Assembly: GCA_029531795.1 (NCBI GenBank)
Contig: JAPEIS010000001.1
Coordinates: 806,001 to 870,000, forward strand
DNA: 64,000 nucleotides
From: Sclerotinia nivalis
Lineage: Eukaryota; Ascomycota; Leotiomycetes; Helotiales; Sclerotiniaceae
Reading direction: 5' to 3'
The notes beneath the pieces are model-generated. The model was not told the origin of the DNA and ran no database searches. It saw nothing but the letters and a program-made list of their open reading frames with translations. A program made the position numbers and the translations under genes. This document shows, piece by piece, positions 1-12,465 of the stretch (position 1 is the stretch's first letter; each line of letters begins with the position of its first letter).

Positions 1-2460
1 AACCATTGACCAAAGACTCATTGGATTTCGATATAAATTCCTTCGATAAAAATAGAAATCGTACTACCAATGAATATAGAACCGGAAGCCATTATAAAAA
101 GAATTACAATTGCACAAAGTAATCGATAAAGAATTTACGATTACACAAAAGCAATCAAAAACAAACACAAAAGCCTATAAATAAATACAATCATACAAAA
201 ACAATCAGGGATCAAAAGCTGCACAAAAGCAGATAAGAAATGCAACCGCATAAAAGCAAGCGAATTACAACAACACAAAAACAATCGAAAACAAACACAA
301 AAGCCTACAGATGATTTGACAAGACCAGATCACTTTGTAAAATAACAGAGCTTTTGAAAAAGTAATACAAATTATCATAATAAAGGAAAAGATATATATA
401 GATTTGATCTATTATTATACTACAAAAAAGAGAAGAAAATCAAGGAAGTAACCTGACTATATAGAAATGAATGTATGCATATATGCCTAAGGCATACATG
501 ATCATATATAGGTGAAGGGAGATGAACCTGTAACAAATACAGAGATAGAGATTTGAAGGATTATTTGAAAAGAGTTGAGTAAAACTAGAATATACAATTG
601 ATCTAATAATAAAATAATTTTTCTCAGGATTTGAAAAGATTCAAAATTCTTGAATGATTATTAAATCAATATTAAATTCCAAAATCAATTGAAGAATACT
701 TTTAATAATTTAAAGATTCTTATTTAAATTAATTTAAAGAATATAAATATTATTATATAATATTAATTAGATTTCTTCGTAGTTGTTTAATATATTTTAT
801 AGATTTTCGAATTTGCTTTATACTCTTCTTAATAATTAATATATTTAATTATAAAATATTGATATAGTTTATTTTTTATTTAATAAACCAAACAAAAATA
901 ATTAATTATAAAATATTTATTATTATAGAATCCACAAACAAAGGGTTTTCTATAATATATTTTTTGATAACCAAATCCTTAGCATTTTTGATATTAGGAA
1001 TTTAGAAAAAAGAAATAAAAATTTTCTATTCTTATACTGATTCCTACAATATATAATCTTTTTCGAATAACCAAATCAACTTTTTTTTCGATAACAAAAA
1101 TAATAATTATAATAATATTATTATTAATAGAAATAATAATAATTGAAATAATTGAATCTTTGATTCCGACTTTTATAAATACTTCGTTTATTTGGTTTCT
1201 CATTATAAAAAGTAAAAAGGAATCCAGATTGAGAATGAAGAAATTGATAAAAATTAAATATTTATTTGAACTATTTTCCCTTTTATTTAAAGAATTTTGT
1301 TTATTAATTTTGTTTTTAAGAATAATATTCCATTTATTAGTTTTAACAATTAAAATATAATTAATATTATTGAATACTAAAGGTTTTCTTTTGATAATAA
1401 AAGGAATAAATTGATTGGAAAGATCAATTAAATGATTCATTTATATTTCAATCTTTCTAATAACAATTTCGAAATGATTAATTTGAGATATAATAATATT
1501 AGATGTTTTCGAAAGTTTCTCTTTTTCGAAATACTTTTTAAAGATTTCGATCAAATCTAAGATCTTTGATTATTTCTCGAAAGATTTCTCTAGTAATACT
1601 ACTTGAATTAAAAAATCTCTAATTTCTTCAATCGTTGTTTTAGTAGATAATAAATTGATTTCAGAATTGATCGATTATCGGTATTGTTTGTTATTGATTT
1701 TGAAAAGAATAAATCTATCAAAGGATTGAAAGGGATTATCTAAACTGAAAATATTTAATTGGTTTTGCAAGTTGAAAGATTAAACTGAAATGGAATTCAA
1801 AAGATTGAATGAGTTTTATATTATAAAAGGATTTCTGAATAGAAAAATTAGATCAATAATAAAGAGATTTAATATTGAAAAATCTAATATTATTATTATT
1901 CATAGAGAAATAAATTCAAAAGAAGATTCAAAGAATTCTTCTATCGGAATATTTATTATTGAATTTGATAAATTTATCAAAGTTTTATAAATTCAATAAA
2001 GAGAAAAATTGAAGGAAATTGGAAAAAGTTTTTATACGAATTTTCATATAAATTTTGTATTTTGAACAGTAACGATAATATCACAACAACTACTAGATCA
2101 ATTCATTTAGGAATAATTGGAACAGATTTTGAAAATTTTTCTTTATTAGATAAAGAAAAGAATTGATTGTATTTCGAAGAAATTTTATTCTTCGAAATTT
2201 GTTGTATGTCTCGAAATGTATTGTTTTCACTTACAATGAGACTTTTTGATTCCTATTCTAAACATAAACCTGGTTGATAAGAAAAGTCCACCTGTCATTG
2301 GTTCAAATTCAAATCGGTATATTCTTGACGTAATGGATACTTTTAGATTATGTCCTTGACAACCCAATATCTTGCAATCTGACTTGGACTATGATCTTAC
2401 ACCCTCAGAAAGAGTTTCAACGCCTAAAATGAATCATACTTTCAGAGTGTCGGGTTTCAA
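1..2460. repeat. AT-rich, RIP-like repeat tract without genes
   Basis: This tract is extremely AT-rich and full of stop codons in all frames, so the short open frames in it are not credible genes. The first 320 bases carry a locally repeated motif built on ACACAAAAGC; for example 151-180 and 282-310 are near copies that differ by a few transitions. Its composition changes abruptly to ordinary genic DNA near 2450. The pattern fits old repeats mutated by RIP, which is inferred from composition only. Confidence 0.75.
2031..2215. repeat. Dispersed AT-rich repeat, copy A
   Basis: This segment matches 42637-42828 over most of its length in the same orientation. Both begin with TTTTTATACGAATTTT, continue through a TTTTGAACA stretch and a conserved ATATCACAA block, and end with TATTTCGAAGAAATTTTATT. 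Most differences are C/T or G/A changes, as expected for two RIP-mutated copies of one element. The start of the unit is a small hairpin (TTATACGAA/TTCRTATAA). The identity of the parent element is unknown. Confidence 0.7.
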
Positions 2461-2501
2461 ATGGCACAGCCCTAGCCTAGACAGCTGGTAGAAAGAATGA
2501 T

Positions 2502-2512
2502 CCGGCCCCCGG
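2502..2512. promoter_or_regulatory. Candidate Zn2Cys6 site (YCGG-N3-CCGR), NRPS promoter
   Basis: The sequence is CCGG-CCC-CCGG, a perfect palindromic YCGG-N3-CCGR site about 190 bp upstream of the NRPS start. Equivalent sites lie before the other intact biosynthetic genes of this cluster. TCGG-N3-CCGA is, as I recall, the consensus reported for ETP-cluster regulators. Binding is inferred. Confidence 0.5.
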
Positions 2513-2698
2513 AGTGGCGAAACTTTACTGACGCTATCGCACAGAGACTATATGGGCTTTATTCTCGGGTTCCGAGATAAATCTTGGAAAGTGGAACAAA
2601 TGGCTTCGAAGCTAACATCGGTGGCGCGAGTTGCGATTAAATTGATTGGCAAGTTTCTTGTAGAAACCTAGAATCAGGTACTGGCGATCAAATCATCT

Positions 2699-5600
2699 AT
2701 GTTGATTAGCGTTCAAAACGTACATATGCTTCATCTACCAAATTCAAGTCTAGTTAGAATATCAGCTGGTCGTGCAACCATGTTAGATCTCATAAAGCAT
2801 GAGACGGCGGAAGTCCTTGAACTTTCAACGTCAGATGTGTGCGAGAACCTCAGCTTCGTCGAACTTGGTGGAAATTCCTTGTCCGCAATCGCACTTGTGA
2901 ATGGCTGCAGACGAGATTGGGGGTTGATATTGGACTTCAAGTCGGTGCTTACAACCCCTTCTCTGACCGACCTATCAAAATCGGCAAGATGGGAAAAACG
3001 TCTCTGTAGACCCAAGAAAGATAGTTCTGAGAACGCCCCCAAAAAGAGTCTATTCATGGTCGAACAAAGGTCGAAATACTCCGGAAGTTCGCTCGAGGCG
3101 TCAAAAAATGTTGTAGTAGAGGCAGTCGACACTCATCATTCGGCCACCCGAGTCTTAGGACTGGCCCCAGTTCCTCACATGCACCTGACATTCATTAATG
3201 GCGGACAACGGCAACCTGGCACCAATATTATCCACTACTACGAGACATACGACGTCAGACATCTTTCTACTGTCAAAAAAGCGTGGATGGAAGTCATTGA
3301 GTCTGAGCCAATTTTTCGCGTCAACTTTACTCTTTACGAAGAGAATGGGACTCTTACGGAGCAGAAAGTGGCACCATTCTGTTGGACTGAAGTTACTGTG
3401 AGCACCACTGTCATGTTTGAGAACGAAGTCAAGAAATTACATAAAACTTCGAAGATCAATTCAAGCTTCAGGGTGGTTATACTTCAAACAAAACCTCAGC
3501 AGGAGTCAAAATTCACTATTATTTGGCGTGTCCACCATGCTCTCATGGACGGACACTCATACAAAGTGGTTCTGAAAAAGGTCCGCAGTGCCATAAACGG
3601 CTTACCACTTCGCGACGGCTTGTCATTTGTTTCATTAGCAAAAAGGCTCGATGAATATCGGAAAACACATCAAGCGAAGGGGAAAAGTTTCTGGAAACAA
3701 CAATATGACCAACACGGTGCGGGCTATGGGCTGCTTTCTTTACCAAAGAACACGAATGAGAGTAACGGGGTAACCACACTCCCAACCGATATAACTATTC
3801 AGGTATGCGGAGATGACCTTTCACGCTTTTCAAAGCGGGTAGGTGTCACACTAGCTTCAACTTATTATGCTGCATGGGGTATGGTTCTATCAAAATTCGT
3901 TGGATCTGATACTGTCACTTGCGGCGCAATTTTTTCGTGTCGAAATCTCCCATTGGAAGGGATCACTGAAACACTGGGTTCGATGGTGAATACCTTGCCA
4001 TTGACCCTTGTTTTCGATAGGAGCCAGTCCTCGGTGGATTACGTACGCTATGTTTTTCAGTGTCTAATTAAGCTCTCAAGTTTCCAGTGGACGGTACCTG
4101 AGGACGGTTACACACGAAATTTCTCATCTGTATTGGGTATACAGCTAGAGGATTCAGAAACCCCCTTAGTTTTGAATGGTCATGAAGTTCGGACACTACA
4201 GAGACCATTTTCTCGTGTAGTAACTGATATACCACTCAATATTTGCGCCGATGGGAACGGTAGGGTTACATTCTCATTTTGCGAGGCCCACTACAGTAAA
4301 AGGAATGTGGAGACAATGGTCGAGATGTTTGAACTAGCACTTGTAACACTTTTACAGCCACAACAGACAATGGGAATGTGCTTACAGGGACTCCTCTCAC
4401 TAGAGCACCGAAAGTATCTTCTTGCCATGGGAAACTGTTTCTCGGCTTTAACGACAGGCTCGGTTGTTAGCGATGATTTAGTCACAATTTTCGAGCGGTG
4501 CGCACATTCTTTTCCAAATATTGTTGCGCTAAAAAAAGGCCCCAAGACGGTTACTTACGCCGAACTGAATGGTCTTGCATCTTCCGTTGCTGAATACCTT
4601 GTCTCAATCGTTGCACCAGGGGATGTTGTCTGTGTTCATGCTGATCGTTCAATAAATTGGATTGTAGCTGCAAGTCTCCCTCACAATTTCGAATGAGTTA
4701 TAATCTGACAATTTTTAGATATATGGAGTGCTAAAGGCGCGAGCAATATATTGTCCACTCGATAGCGGTCTATCTTCCGATCTCAGAACATCTTATTTAA
4801 AGGATGCAGGTAGTCACATCTTTTTAACCGGCATTAAGAATGAGCAGAAGCTGTTCCTAGGGCACGCTGCGAAGATCATCGCCATCGAAGACATTCTGCT
4901 CAATGTCCTGGATGCTCCGTCAAGGAACCGACCGAAACTTATTTATAAGCATGGTCAAGAGCTGAGAGAAAATGCATATTTGTGTTTCACCTCTGGATCA
5001 AGTGGAAAGCCTAAGGGTGTCATGTGTACCCACAAGGGGCTCATTGCTTTCCAAAGTGACCTTGAGGTCCGTTTGTTTGCGCAACCAGGTAAAAGAATCG
5101 GTAAGAACGATAGGATTTCCCATCTTATACAGTCCAGTCCTCAAAAGCGTGCTTGAATATTACTCTGCACTTGATAACTACTCTACCCCTTCAGAAACAT
5201 TCAAATGCAGGCAAATGCTGATTCCCCAAACACCAACAGCTCAAATTATGTCACCAGCTTTTGATGGGAGCATCCACGAAATATTCTCCACTTTAAGTTA
5301 CGGAGCCACTCTGGTCCTTGAGAGTGGTACGAATCCTCTTGATCATTTGAAATCAGTTACTACAGCTATTCTAACCCCTTCTCTGGCGGCAATGCTCCAT
5401 CCTTCCGACTACCCTAGTTTAGAAACCGTAAGTAGGCTTTTTCTCTCCGCAAAATTGCCCGCATCATACTAACTAAACACCGAGGTTTATCTTGTAGGCG
5501 AAGCTGTTTCACAAAAGTTAAATGATTGCTGGGCAGCTACGAAACAATTATACAACATGTGTAAGCAGATTTCTCTTTAACGCTTCGTCATAATAAACTG

Positions 5601-7869
5601 ACTTTAGGACTGCACAGATGGACCCACTGAAGCAACATGTGGCGCTACAATCAAGCGTTTACAAACGAACGAACCGGTGACCATTGGAATTCCTAATCCA
5701 ACAACAAGGATCTACATTTTGGACGACCTTCAAAATTTATTACCCGCGGGCGTGATAGGTGAAATATACCTTGCCGGAGTCCAAGTTTCTCGTGGATACA
5801 TTGGACGTTCCCGAGAGACAGCGAAGAGTTTCATGCCAGATACAATATGTAATGATAAAGCTGGGCTTATGTATCGAACTGGGGATCGTGCATTTTGGAA
5901 TAGTAAAGGGGAAATAGTCTGCCTAGGGAGAACAGATCGTCAGATCAAGCTTCGAGGATTCCGACTTGATCTCAATGATCTCGAAACCAGGATTTTGAGA
6001 GCAGTTCCACAGGCCACGGCTGTCGCAATCACTAGTAAAGAAGATATTTTGGTGGGAATGCTTCAACCAAAGTCATTGAAACCCTCGGATATCCGTTCCC
6101 TCGCTCTGAAAGTACTACCTCCCCACGCGGTTCCTCAACATATTGTAGTGGTTGATGATATTCCAATTACGCCTGCAGGTAAAACAGATTACGCAGCGAT
6201 CGCGGGATTTGACTTTGTTGCGAGTTTGCCAAAGGTATTACTGCGAGACTTGAGTGACCTCGAAAAAAAGATATCGTGTGCATGGCGATATGTTTTGAAT
6301 ATTTCAGAAGAAACGATGATCTACAGAGACTCAAACTTCTTTGACCTCGGAGGGACCTCTATCCAGATGCTCTTGTTGTCTCATCGACTTGTTGCTGAGT
6401 TCAAGCGAAAAGTGCCCCTAACTTCAATATTGCAGGCAAAAACTCTATCTGAGCTCGCGAAAGTAATGGATGCAGTCCAAATGACACCCGAACCCTATGG
6501 AGAACTTCGAAAATCCTTGGGAGAGCATGGAATCTCACCGATTGAACACGAATGGTGGAGCAGATATCAGCTGTCTCAAGATACCTCATGTTTCAACGTG
6601 TCGTTTGCCTGCTCGCTAGCCGACAACATTGATCGATGGAAACTGACAATAGCCTGGAATGATGTTCTGTTTCGCCATGATATCCTCAGATGCAGGTATC
6701 TTGAAGACAAGAATGGGGGCGTTATGAGAGATTATGTATCCCATCCACCACGTTTACAGCGCATCCGAACAATTGATTTGGATCGCCAGATTAACCTACC
6801 CTTCAGCTTGCACCAGCAACATCCCATCCGCGTTTTGATGAGTAAGACCTCTCTACTTGTAGTTGCCAGTCATATAATTTGTGACCTGACCACGATGAGA
6901 CTCTTACTCCGCGAGGTGGCGTCGCTCTACCACGGCCAAGGGTTAGGACCAGTCACAACATCGTACTGCCATACAGACTTGTGGCATACGCCACCCCCGA
7001 AGCCCACTTTAGAATTCTGGTCAAGATACCTTCGCAATCCGCCAACTCTCGTCTCCGACATAGGCAATTTCAAAAATCGAAAATCAATGTACGGCGGTGC
7101 AAGCCAAGTTTTTCGGGTCCCCGCCGCGATATTTGGCACTATGACTAAGTTTACAGCATTTTCAAGACTAACCTTCCATCAACTAATGCTCGCCGCTGTA
7201 TCACTAGCCTTATCATATAATTTAGAGGAACACGACGTCTTAGTAGGCGCTCCGTACTTGAACCGGGTATCTGAAGACCAAATGGAAACCGTGGGCCTTT
7301 TCTTACAACCACTTCCAATTCGGATTCAATACGCAGACGGAAACAAAAACAGTAAGTCTACAGGCTTTGAACAACCAGCAATGAATTGCTCGCCACCCAT
7401 CGATCCGTTCCTCCTCGCTGTCCAAGCGTCAAGCCATTCAGCGCTATCCCATCCAATCCAATGGCATCACCTCCTGTCACATCTTAACATAGCACCCGAC
7501 TACCCGAACCATCCACTATTTGATGTCATGGTCACATTTCATGAGCTAGAGTCTAAACCAATGTTCCCAATTCCCGGTGTAAGACCATTGTATACCTGGA
7601 CGCGAGGCGCGAAGTTCAAATTGATGGTGGAAGCACAGGCTATAAGCAAAGACACTTTGGTTATAAGATTAGAGTATGATGAGGAGTGTTTTGACGATGT
7701 AACTTTACGATTCTTTCAAAGTATGCTTTTGGTGGCATTAGATGGGTTCAGTAGAGAGCTAGCCTTTGCAACAGTGAAGGAAAAATTGAAGGAGTGCGCC
7801 AGAACCGGCGGAAAATCCAATCCTCAAGCGGAAGACATTGTTTCTTTTGCGGGGTTGCTTGAGAACTGA
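2699..7869 (+). CDS. Nonribosomal peptide synthetase, T-C-A-T-C, GliP/SirP-like (N-terminal adenylation domain absent)
   Basis: Five exons join in frame: 2699-4669, 4719-5100, 5240-5427, 5485-5560 and 5618-7869, giving about 1,622 residues. Domains in order: thiolation T1 (LGGNS, Ser near residue 60), condensation C1 (HHALMDG near 279), adenylation A2 (TSGSSGKPKG near 746, then the FDGSIHEIF and YGPTEATCG cores), T2 (LGGTS, Ser near 1118) and C2, where the usual HHxxxDG is replaced by SHIICDL near 1289. From memory, this odd C2 motif also occurs in dioxopiperazine synthetases such as GliP. GliP-type enzymes are A-T-C-A-T-C-T; here the first A domain and the last T domain are missing. Only about 30 residues that might be an A1 tail precede T1. 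The first intron has a GC donor (GCAAGT). The enzyme probably forms or once formed a cyclic dipeptide; without A1 it would need an amino acid loaded in trans. It may be a decayed allele. Confidence 0.85.
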
Positions 7870-8138
7870 AAGAATCCGAATATTAAAGAGGGCTAATGAA
7901 TCAATACTCGGACCGCCGCATCTTGCCTCATTTTGAGATTTGTAAGCATCAGAACAATCAATAAATATAAATTCTCTATAATGGAGAGAAATTTATCAAG
8001 AATAATTCCCTAGTGTCAAGATCTTTAGTATCGAAATCGAAACTTTAGGGCGAACTGGGGTTAGGGTTAGATGTTTGTCGATGAGCATGTGAGACAGAAA
8101 TGTGCAACACAGGAGGCTAATAATGTTAGAAGTGATCA

Positions 8139-8149
8139 CCGGGGCCCGA
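8139..8149. promoter_or_regulatory. Candidate Zn2Cys6 site, thioredoxin-reductase-like promoter
   Basis: CCGG-GGC-CCGA fits YCGG-N3-CCGR and lies about 90 bp upstream of the flavoprotein start. It is one of five such sites in cluster promoters. Function is inferred from recurrence. Confidence 0.5.
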
Positions 8150-8237
8150 TGATGAGGACGGCAATTATCAAAGATTGCTTCTAGAAATGTTGATTGGAGA
8201 ATATAATAAGAGAGTCCCTTTAGATTAGGTACTCCGT

Positions 8238-9468
8238 ATGACGAAGAACAATTCGAAAATGCAGCCTTCAAGAAAATACGTCACCAATCTAGGTCTACTC
8301 TCCTTAGCTGTTGTTGTTTTTGCCCTAGTTCGTAATCATTTTGACACAAAAATACCAATGAGAACTCTCAAGAACGAAGATGACAGAAATTCTGATGTCA
8401 TTATCTTGGGGGGCGGCCATACGGGGCTATCAGCTGCTTTGACGCTCTACCGTCATCAGCATGATGTAGTTATATTCGACACAGGAAAACCTCGAAATCT
8501 TTGGGACACTCCCACGCATGCATTTTCTGGATGGGAGAACAAGAAAACTTCAGATTTCAAAACCAAAAGTCGCAATGAGCTCAAAAGCACGGGATTTGTC
8601 CGGTTCATTGACCAGGAAGTGATTTCGGTGGAGAAGAATAACGATAGCTCATTTGAAGTGATGACAGCGAGCGGGGAGCAATGGCAGAGCAAGAAACTAC
8701 TGCTAGCTATGGGAACCGAGTTTGTCTTTCCTAACATCTCTGGATATGTGGAGAACTTTCCTAGTAACATGTGAGTTGTCTGTCGTTGCGCCGTCTATGA
8801 GTGAAGGGTGCTAACATATCTGGGGTGGATTTTAGCCTACACTGTCTTTTTACTTTTGGGTTTGACAAGCGAGGGAGCTCCTCAGCAGGAATTATTGCCA
8901 TGGGTCATGCTGCGAGTCCATTCCACACGGCAATTCTAGTAGAAGATGCCCTCAAGTTTGCAAAAAAGGTCACCGTCTATACCAATGGCGATTCTTCTCT
9001 GGTTACAGAAGTTAAGAAGATGCCAGGTGGTGCTGATGCCTCTTACGACTCCCGCATCATTAAAGGCTTTGTCAAAAATCCCAAGGGTTCCTCTGGAATC
9101 TTCATTGAGTTTGAAGATAAAGAAGCGTTGTTTGAGGATTTCTTGGTGCATCAACCAGCAACTCGGGTCAACCAGGGCATTGTCAAGCAACTTGGCTTGG
9201 AACTTGATGTGAGAGGCGATATTGGTAAGTCTGAATATCTTCTATAGTTTTAGCAGCTATCAATGCTGACTGAGAAATTCCAGCCACCAAGCCGCCATTC
9301 TGGCAAACAACTACGTCGGGTGTCTTTGCAGCTGGTGACTGCGCTTCTCCGTTCAAGATAATTTCCAATGCTTTGCTTATGGGTGCAAATGCTGGCGCGG
9401 GCATCGCAAGAGAGTTGCCGAGGAGAGTAACCCATAACTCAGTGGATAGATTAGCCAATAATGTGTGA
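8238..9468 (+). CDS. GliT-like FAD/NAD(P) disulfide oxidoreductase with CxxT active site
   Basis: Exons 8238-8770, 8836-9224 and 9284-9468 close in phase and give 368 residues. A hydrophobic segment at about 15-31 suggests a membrane anchor or signal, which is unusual because GliT itself is soluble. The FAD-binding glycine motif is GGGHTG at 58-63, and the C-terminal AAGDCASP block is typical of thioredoxin-reductase-like flavoproteins. Family members such as GliT oxidise dithiols to the transannular disulfide with a CxxC pair. Here the site reads HCLFTFGF, so the second cysteine is Thr184. A normal dithiol-disulfide cycle should not be possible, which suggests a changed reaction (for example dehydrogenation) or loss of function. 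It lies next to the NRPS on the same strand with a YCGG-N3-CCGR site upstream. An alternative start is the Met at residue 8. Confidence 0.85.
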
Positions 9469-9757
9469 AGATGTCAAGGCAGGAAAAGGATAGAATGCCT
9501 GGGTCGAAGGGCTTTTGGGAATATGCTCATTCAGTTCAGTTGCCTAAAATCTCAATTTTTTTTATCACCACGAGTTTGTACCTGACGATCTGGTTGTGTC
9601 CTGTCCCACATTGCAGCTTGAAGTGCCAAAAGTGATATTTTATGAAATTGCCATTTATTAGAGAGAGTCAATATGAGGTTATCTACATAATGTCGTCATA
9701 CGCTTGAGTGAGCACAACGATAAAACGATCTATATCATCATTACTAGACTAGCTACA

Positions 9758-10803
9758 TCAGGGTTCGCCAACTTGTTTCTTTCTCCCCCAAACAGACCTT
9801 AGTGGGTAATGCGCGCCGGTTTGAACTAACTCGGCATAAAGCCTGTCACCCAAAGTATCGAGTTGCTCATTTGACAATTTTGTGTCAAGATTCATAGCTG
9901 AAAATGTACTCTTGTTAAGTTTAGAAGCTTGAGCAAAGGTTCGGGAGGTACTAACCTTTAGCATGCATTACTAGCCCAGACATGGCACCAGCTGTGCTAC
10001 TAGCACCCATCTCGACCAATTCATTCTTTTCGTTCGACGCACCCAGAACCATGTCAACCGAGATCTCCTGGATATCCACAGCGCCAGCCTCTTCCAACCA
10101 CTGCCGAAGATGCTCAGCATACTTCCATCCCGCCCCTGTACCTTCAAACACCTGCCTCACCAGCTCCAAAAACTCGAGGAAAACTGGCCCTGAGTTAGGC
10201 GCTATCTGCTCAGCTTCCACAAGCTGGATCCAACCTCCTGGCTTGACAAGCTCAAAGAGATTGCGTACAGCCTGCGGCAATGAGTGTGGTGCCGCACCTG
10301 GAAGAGAAAGCCTTTGGTGGACTAGGTCAAAGCTTGCGTGTGTTGCGAGCGGCCAGGGCGTGCCAAAGTTGTGTAGGTAAAAGTCGAACTCGGGAGGAAA
10401 ACTCGTAGGGAGGATTTTAGAGTTGATATCTGTACCAACGTATGTATTGTTTTTGGAGGAGCCGCAATGTTCGCGGAGTTGTTGTAACCAGTGACCTGCT
10501 TAAGTCAACAAAAGTAATAGGAATATGATCTATATATCCAATATTCTAGAAAAGTGGAGTGATTCCGCGGTCCTCATTTTCTGCCAGATTTGAGTGTTCT
10601 TGGGATCAATTTCACAAAGTAAGAATTGGGAACTTACCATCCGCTGTAGCGGAATCAAGAATCCGGAGATTTGGCTGCGTGAGGTCGATAGGTGCAAGAA
10701 CAAGTTTTCCGCCAAGAGCATTGATGACTACATTATGCTGATTAATCAATCGTTGGCTGGTGGCTGGATCTGCACATTCAAAAGCCAGCGAAGGGGAAGG
10801 CAT
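9758..10803 (-). CDS. SAM-dependent methyltransferase, GliN-like (paralogue 1)
   Basis: On the minus strand the exons are 10803-10638, 10495-9956 and 9897-9758, giving 281 residues. The first exon ends in LRILDSATADG, the SAM-binding motif I region. The second carries VGTDIN (motif II), FDLVHQRL and LVKPGGWIQLVE. The third ends with HYPLRSVWGRKK. Length, exon structure and motifs match the neighbour at 11389-12427, so the two are tandem-duplicated sisters now in divergent orientation. The family includes GliN, which N-methylates the dioxopiperazine amide in gliotoxin synthesis, and LaeA-like proteins; a dioxopiperazine N-methyltransferase role is inferred from context. The Met at 10803 was chosen because it aligns with the start of the sister; an in-frame Met at 10884 is possible. 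Confidence 0.8.
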
Positions 10804-10981
10804 CGAGAAGGCAGCTGCTATCAAAGACAAAAAAATGTTGAATCTTGATAGCTCTTTGATTTCGTTTCCTGGGGATTCTGTCAATCAACCCAGATCTGCC
10901 TTGATAGCTATCTAGTGTGGCCACAGTGTTCCCCAATCTCATATGCCCTTTGTCCTCGATACCAAAGAAGTGAGGTTCCCG

Positions 10982-10992
10982 TCGGTAGCCGG
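10982..10992. promoter_or_regulatory. Candidate Zn2Cys6 site in divergent methyltransferase promoter
   Basis: TCGG-TAG-CCGG matches YCGG-N3-CCGR. It lies between the two divergent methyltransferases, about 180 bp from one start and 400 bp from the other, so one site could serve both. A related element with two-base spacing (TCGG-CC-CCGG) occurs at 11337-11346, about 40 bp before the start of the second gene. Confidence 0.5.
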
Positions 10993-11388
10993 AGCATTTA
11001 ATCCTCCCCGGAATCTTCGAAAAAGACTCATAAAGTGTTCTTTGAAACTCAATATCATCGATAGGAGTTAGAACAATCGATCATGCTTAAATTAGCGCCT
11101 CAAACAAGCACTCGTGGAAGATAGGCGCTTGATACAAAACATTTCAGAGCAGTCAAATCAATATACAGCACTGAACTAGGTATATTGCAGCTTTCCAGGT
11201 GTACGGCGCGGAGCCGGTCATTGACTAATTGGTGTCTCCACGATGTCTAGCTCACCGAAGTTTGTTTATTAAACGTTTGACTATAAAGGGCTATGCCATG
11301 CTCTGACTTACATTTCCAAATCCAGCACCGCTATACTCGGCCCCGGAGTAATTTTATCCCTACCTTTCTAGTAAGATTCTGAAGCATT

Positions 11389-12427
11389 ATGGCGTCTGTA
11401 AATAGCGAGAGAGCAGGATATGTCCTAGCAAATGATGAAGAAATGAATCGACTATCTACACAGCACTATGTTATTAAGGATGCAATGGGTGGCTTGTTGA
11501 TGGTCCCTGTAGATCATACAACAGAAGGCTTGCGTATCCTCGATTCTGGCACTGCAGATGGTGTGTCTCCCGATAAAGCTCACCACCCTGGTCTTGCTTG
11601 TTACTAGACCCATCCTTACCCGTCTTATTTATCTTATGATTCGTATCGATCTAACTTTCGTGATGGCAGGGACATGGATCAGCGATCTTCAAAGCACGAT
11701 GTCCTCAAAGACGACCTTCACCGGTACCGATATCGACCCGAGCAAGTTTCCCTCATCCTCATCACCCGGCACAACATTCCAGGTCCAAGATATCAACGGC
11801 TCTTGGCCAGCAGCCTGGCAGAATAATTTTGATATAGTGCATCAGCGTCTTACACTGGCAGCAGCAGGGCCGGCTACAAAGGTCGCTGTGCATAAACTCG
11901 CTACATTGCTCAAACCAGGGGCATGGATTCAATTGATCGAGCCCGAAAATGTGCTAGATGATAAGCAGGGGCCGGCGATGCATGACTTCGTACGCTTGAT
12001 GCAGGACATTTTCTCTGTCATGGGAACCAGTCTGAACCTGGGGCGAGACCTTGCCCCAATGCTTCATGAAGAGGGGTTCGTGGATATCCAGGAAAGAGTC
12101 GTGATCCTACAAATGGGCCCACACAATAAAAACCCAGATTTGGGGAGACAGGGAGCAAAATCTACAGCTATTGCATGTGCCGGCTTAGTTCAATTTGCCT
12201 CCAGTAAGATCAACCGTTTTCAACCCCACTCTTTCCGGGATCTTTTATAAAAGTGGCTTGTGCTAACCCAACGTTGCAAGTCAGCCCTCCCACCGACTGC
12301 TCTTTGCCTGAATCCCGAACGCCTTAAAAGTCTACACGCAGATCTAATAAAAGAATTGACCGAACGGGGTGGCGGCTACCCACTACGAGTAGTATGGGGA
12401 CGAAAAGGAAAGCAGACGTTGAGTTAG
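11389..12427 (+). CDS. SAM-dependent methyltransferase, GliN-like (paralogue 2)
   Basis: Exons 11389-11560, 11670-12203 and 12285-12427 give 282 residues, one more than the divergent sister at 9758-10803. Both introns fall at the same positions relative to the protein as in the sister. Motifs are LRILDSGTADG (motif I), FTGTDIDPS (motif II), FDIVHQRL and LKPGAWIQLIEPE, with the C-terminal YPLRVVWGRK block. It probably methylates a nitrogen or hydroxyl of the cluster product, or acts as a LaeA-type regulator; N-methylation is favoured by analogy with GliN. An inverted-repeat element begins 39 bp after the stop. Confidence 0.8.
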
Positions 12428-12465
12428 TTTCACAGTGTAGGCTCGTTTAATCTTGTAAACCAATA

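Noticed and set aside
994..1440. 148-codon minus-strand open frame
   Set aside because: It lies in AT-rich DNA and consists almost entirely of Ile, Asn, Lys and Phe; typical of chance frames in RIP-mutated DNA.
4690..5690. Apparent frameshifts and stops in the NRPS adenylation domain
   Set aside because: Four introns with consensus signals (one with a GC donor) remove every stop and restore conserved A-domain motifs in phase, so the region is not a pseudogene.
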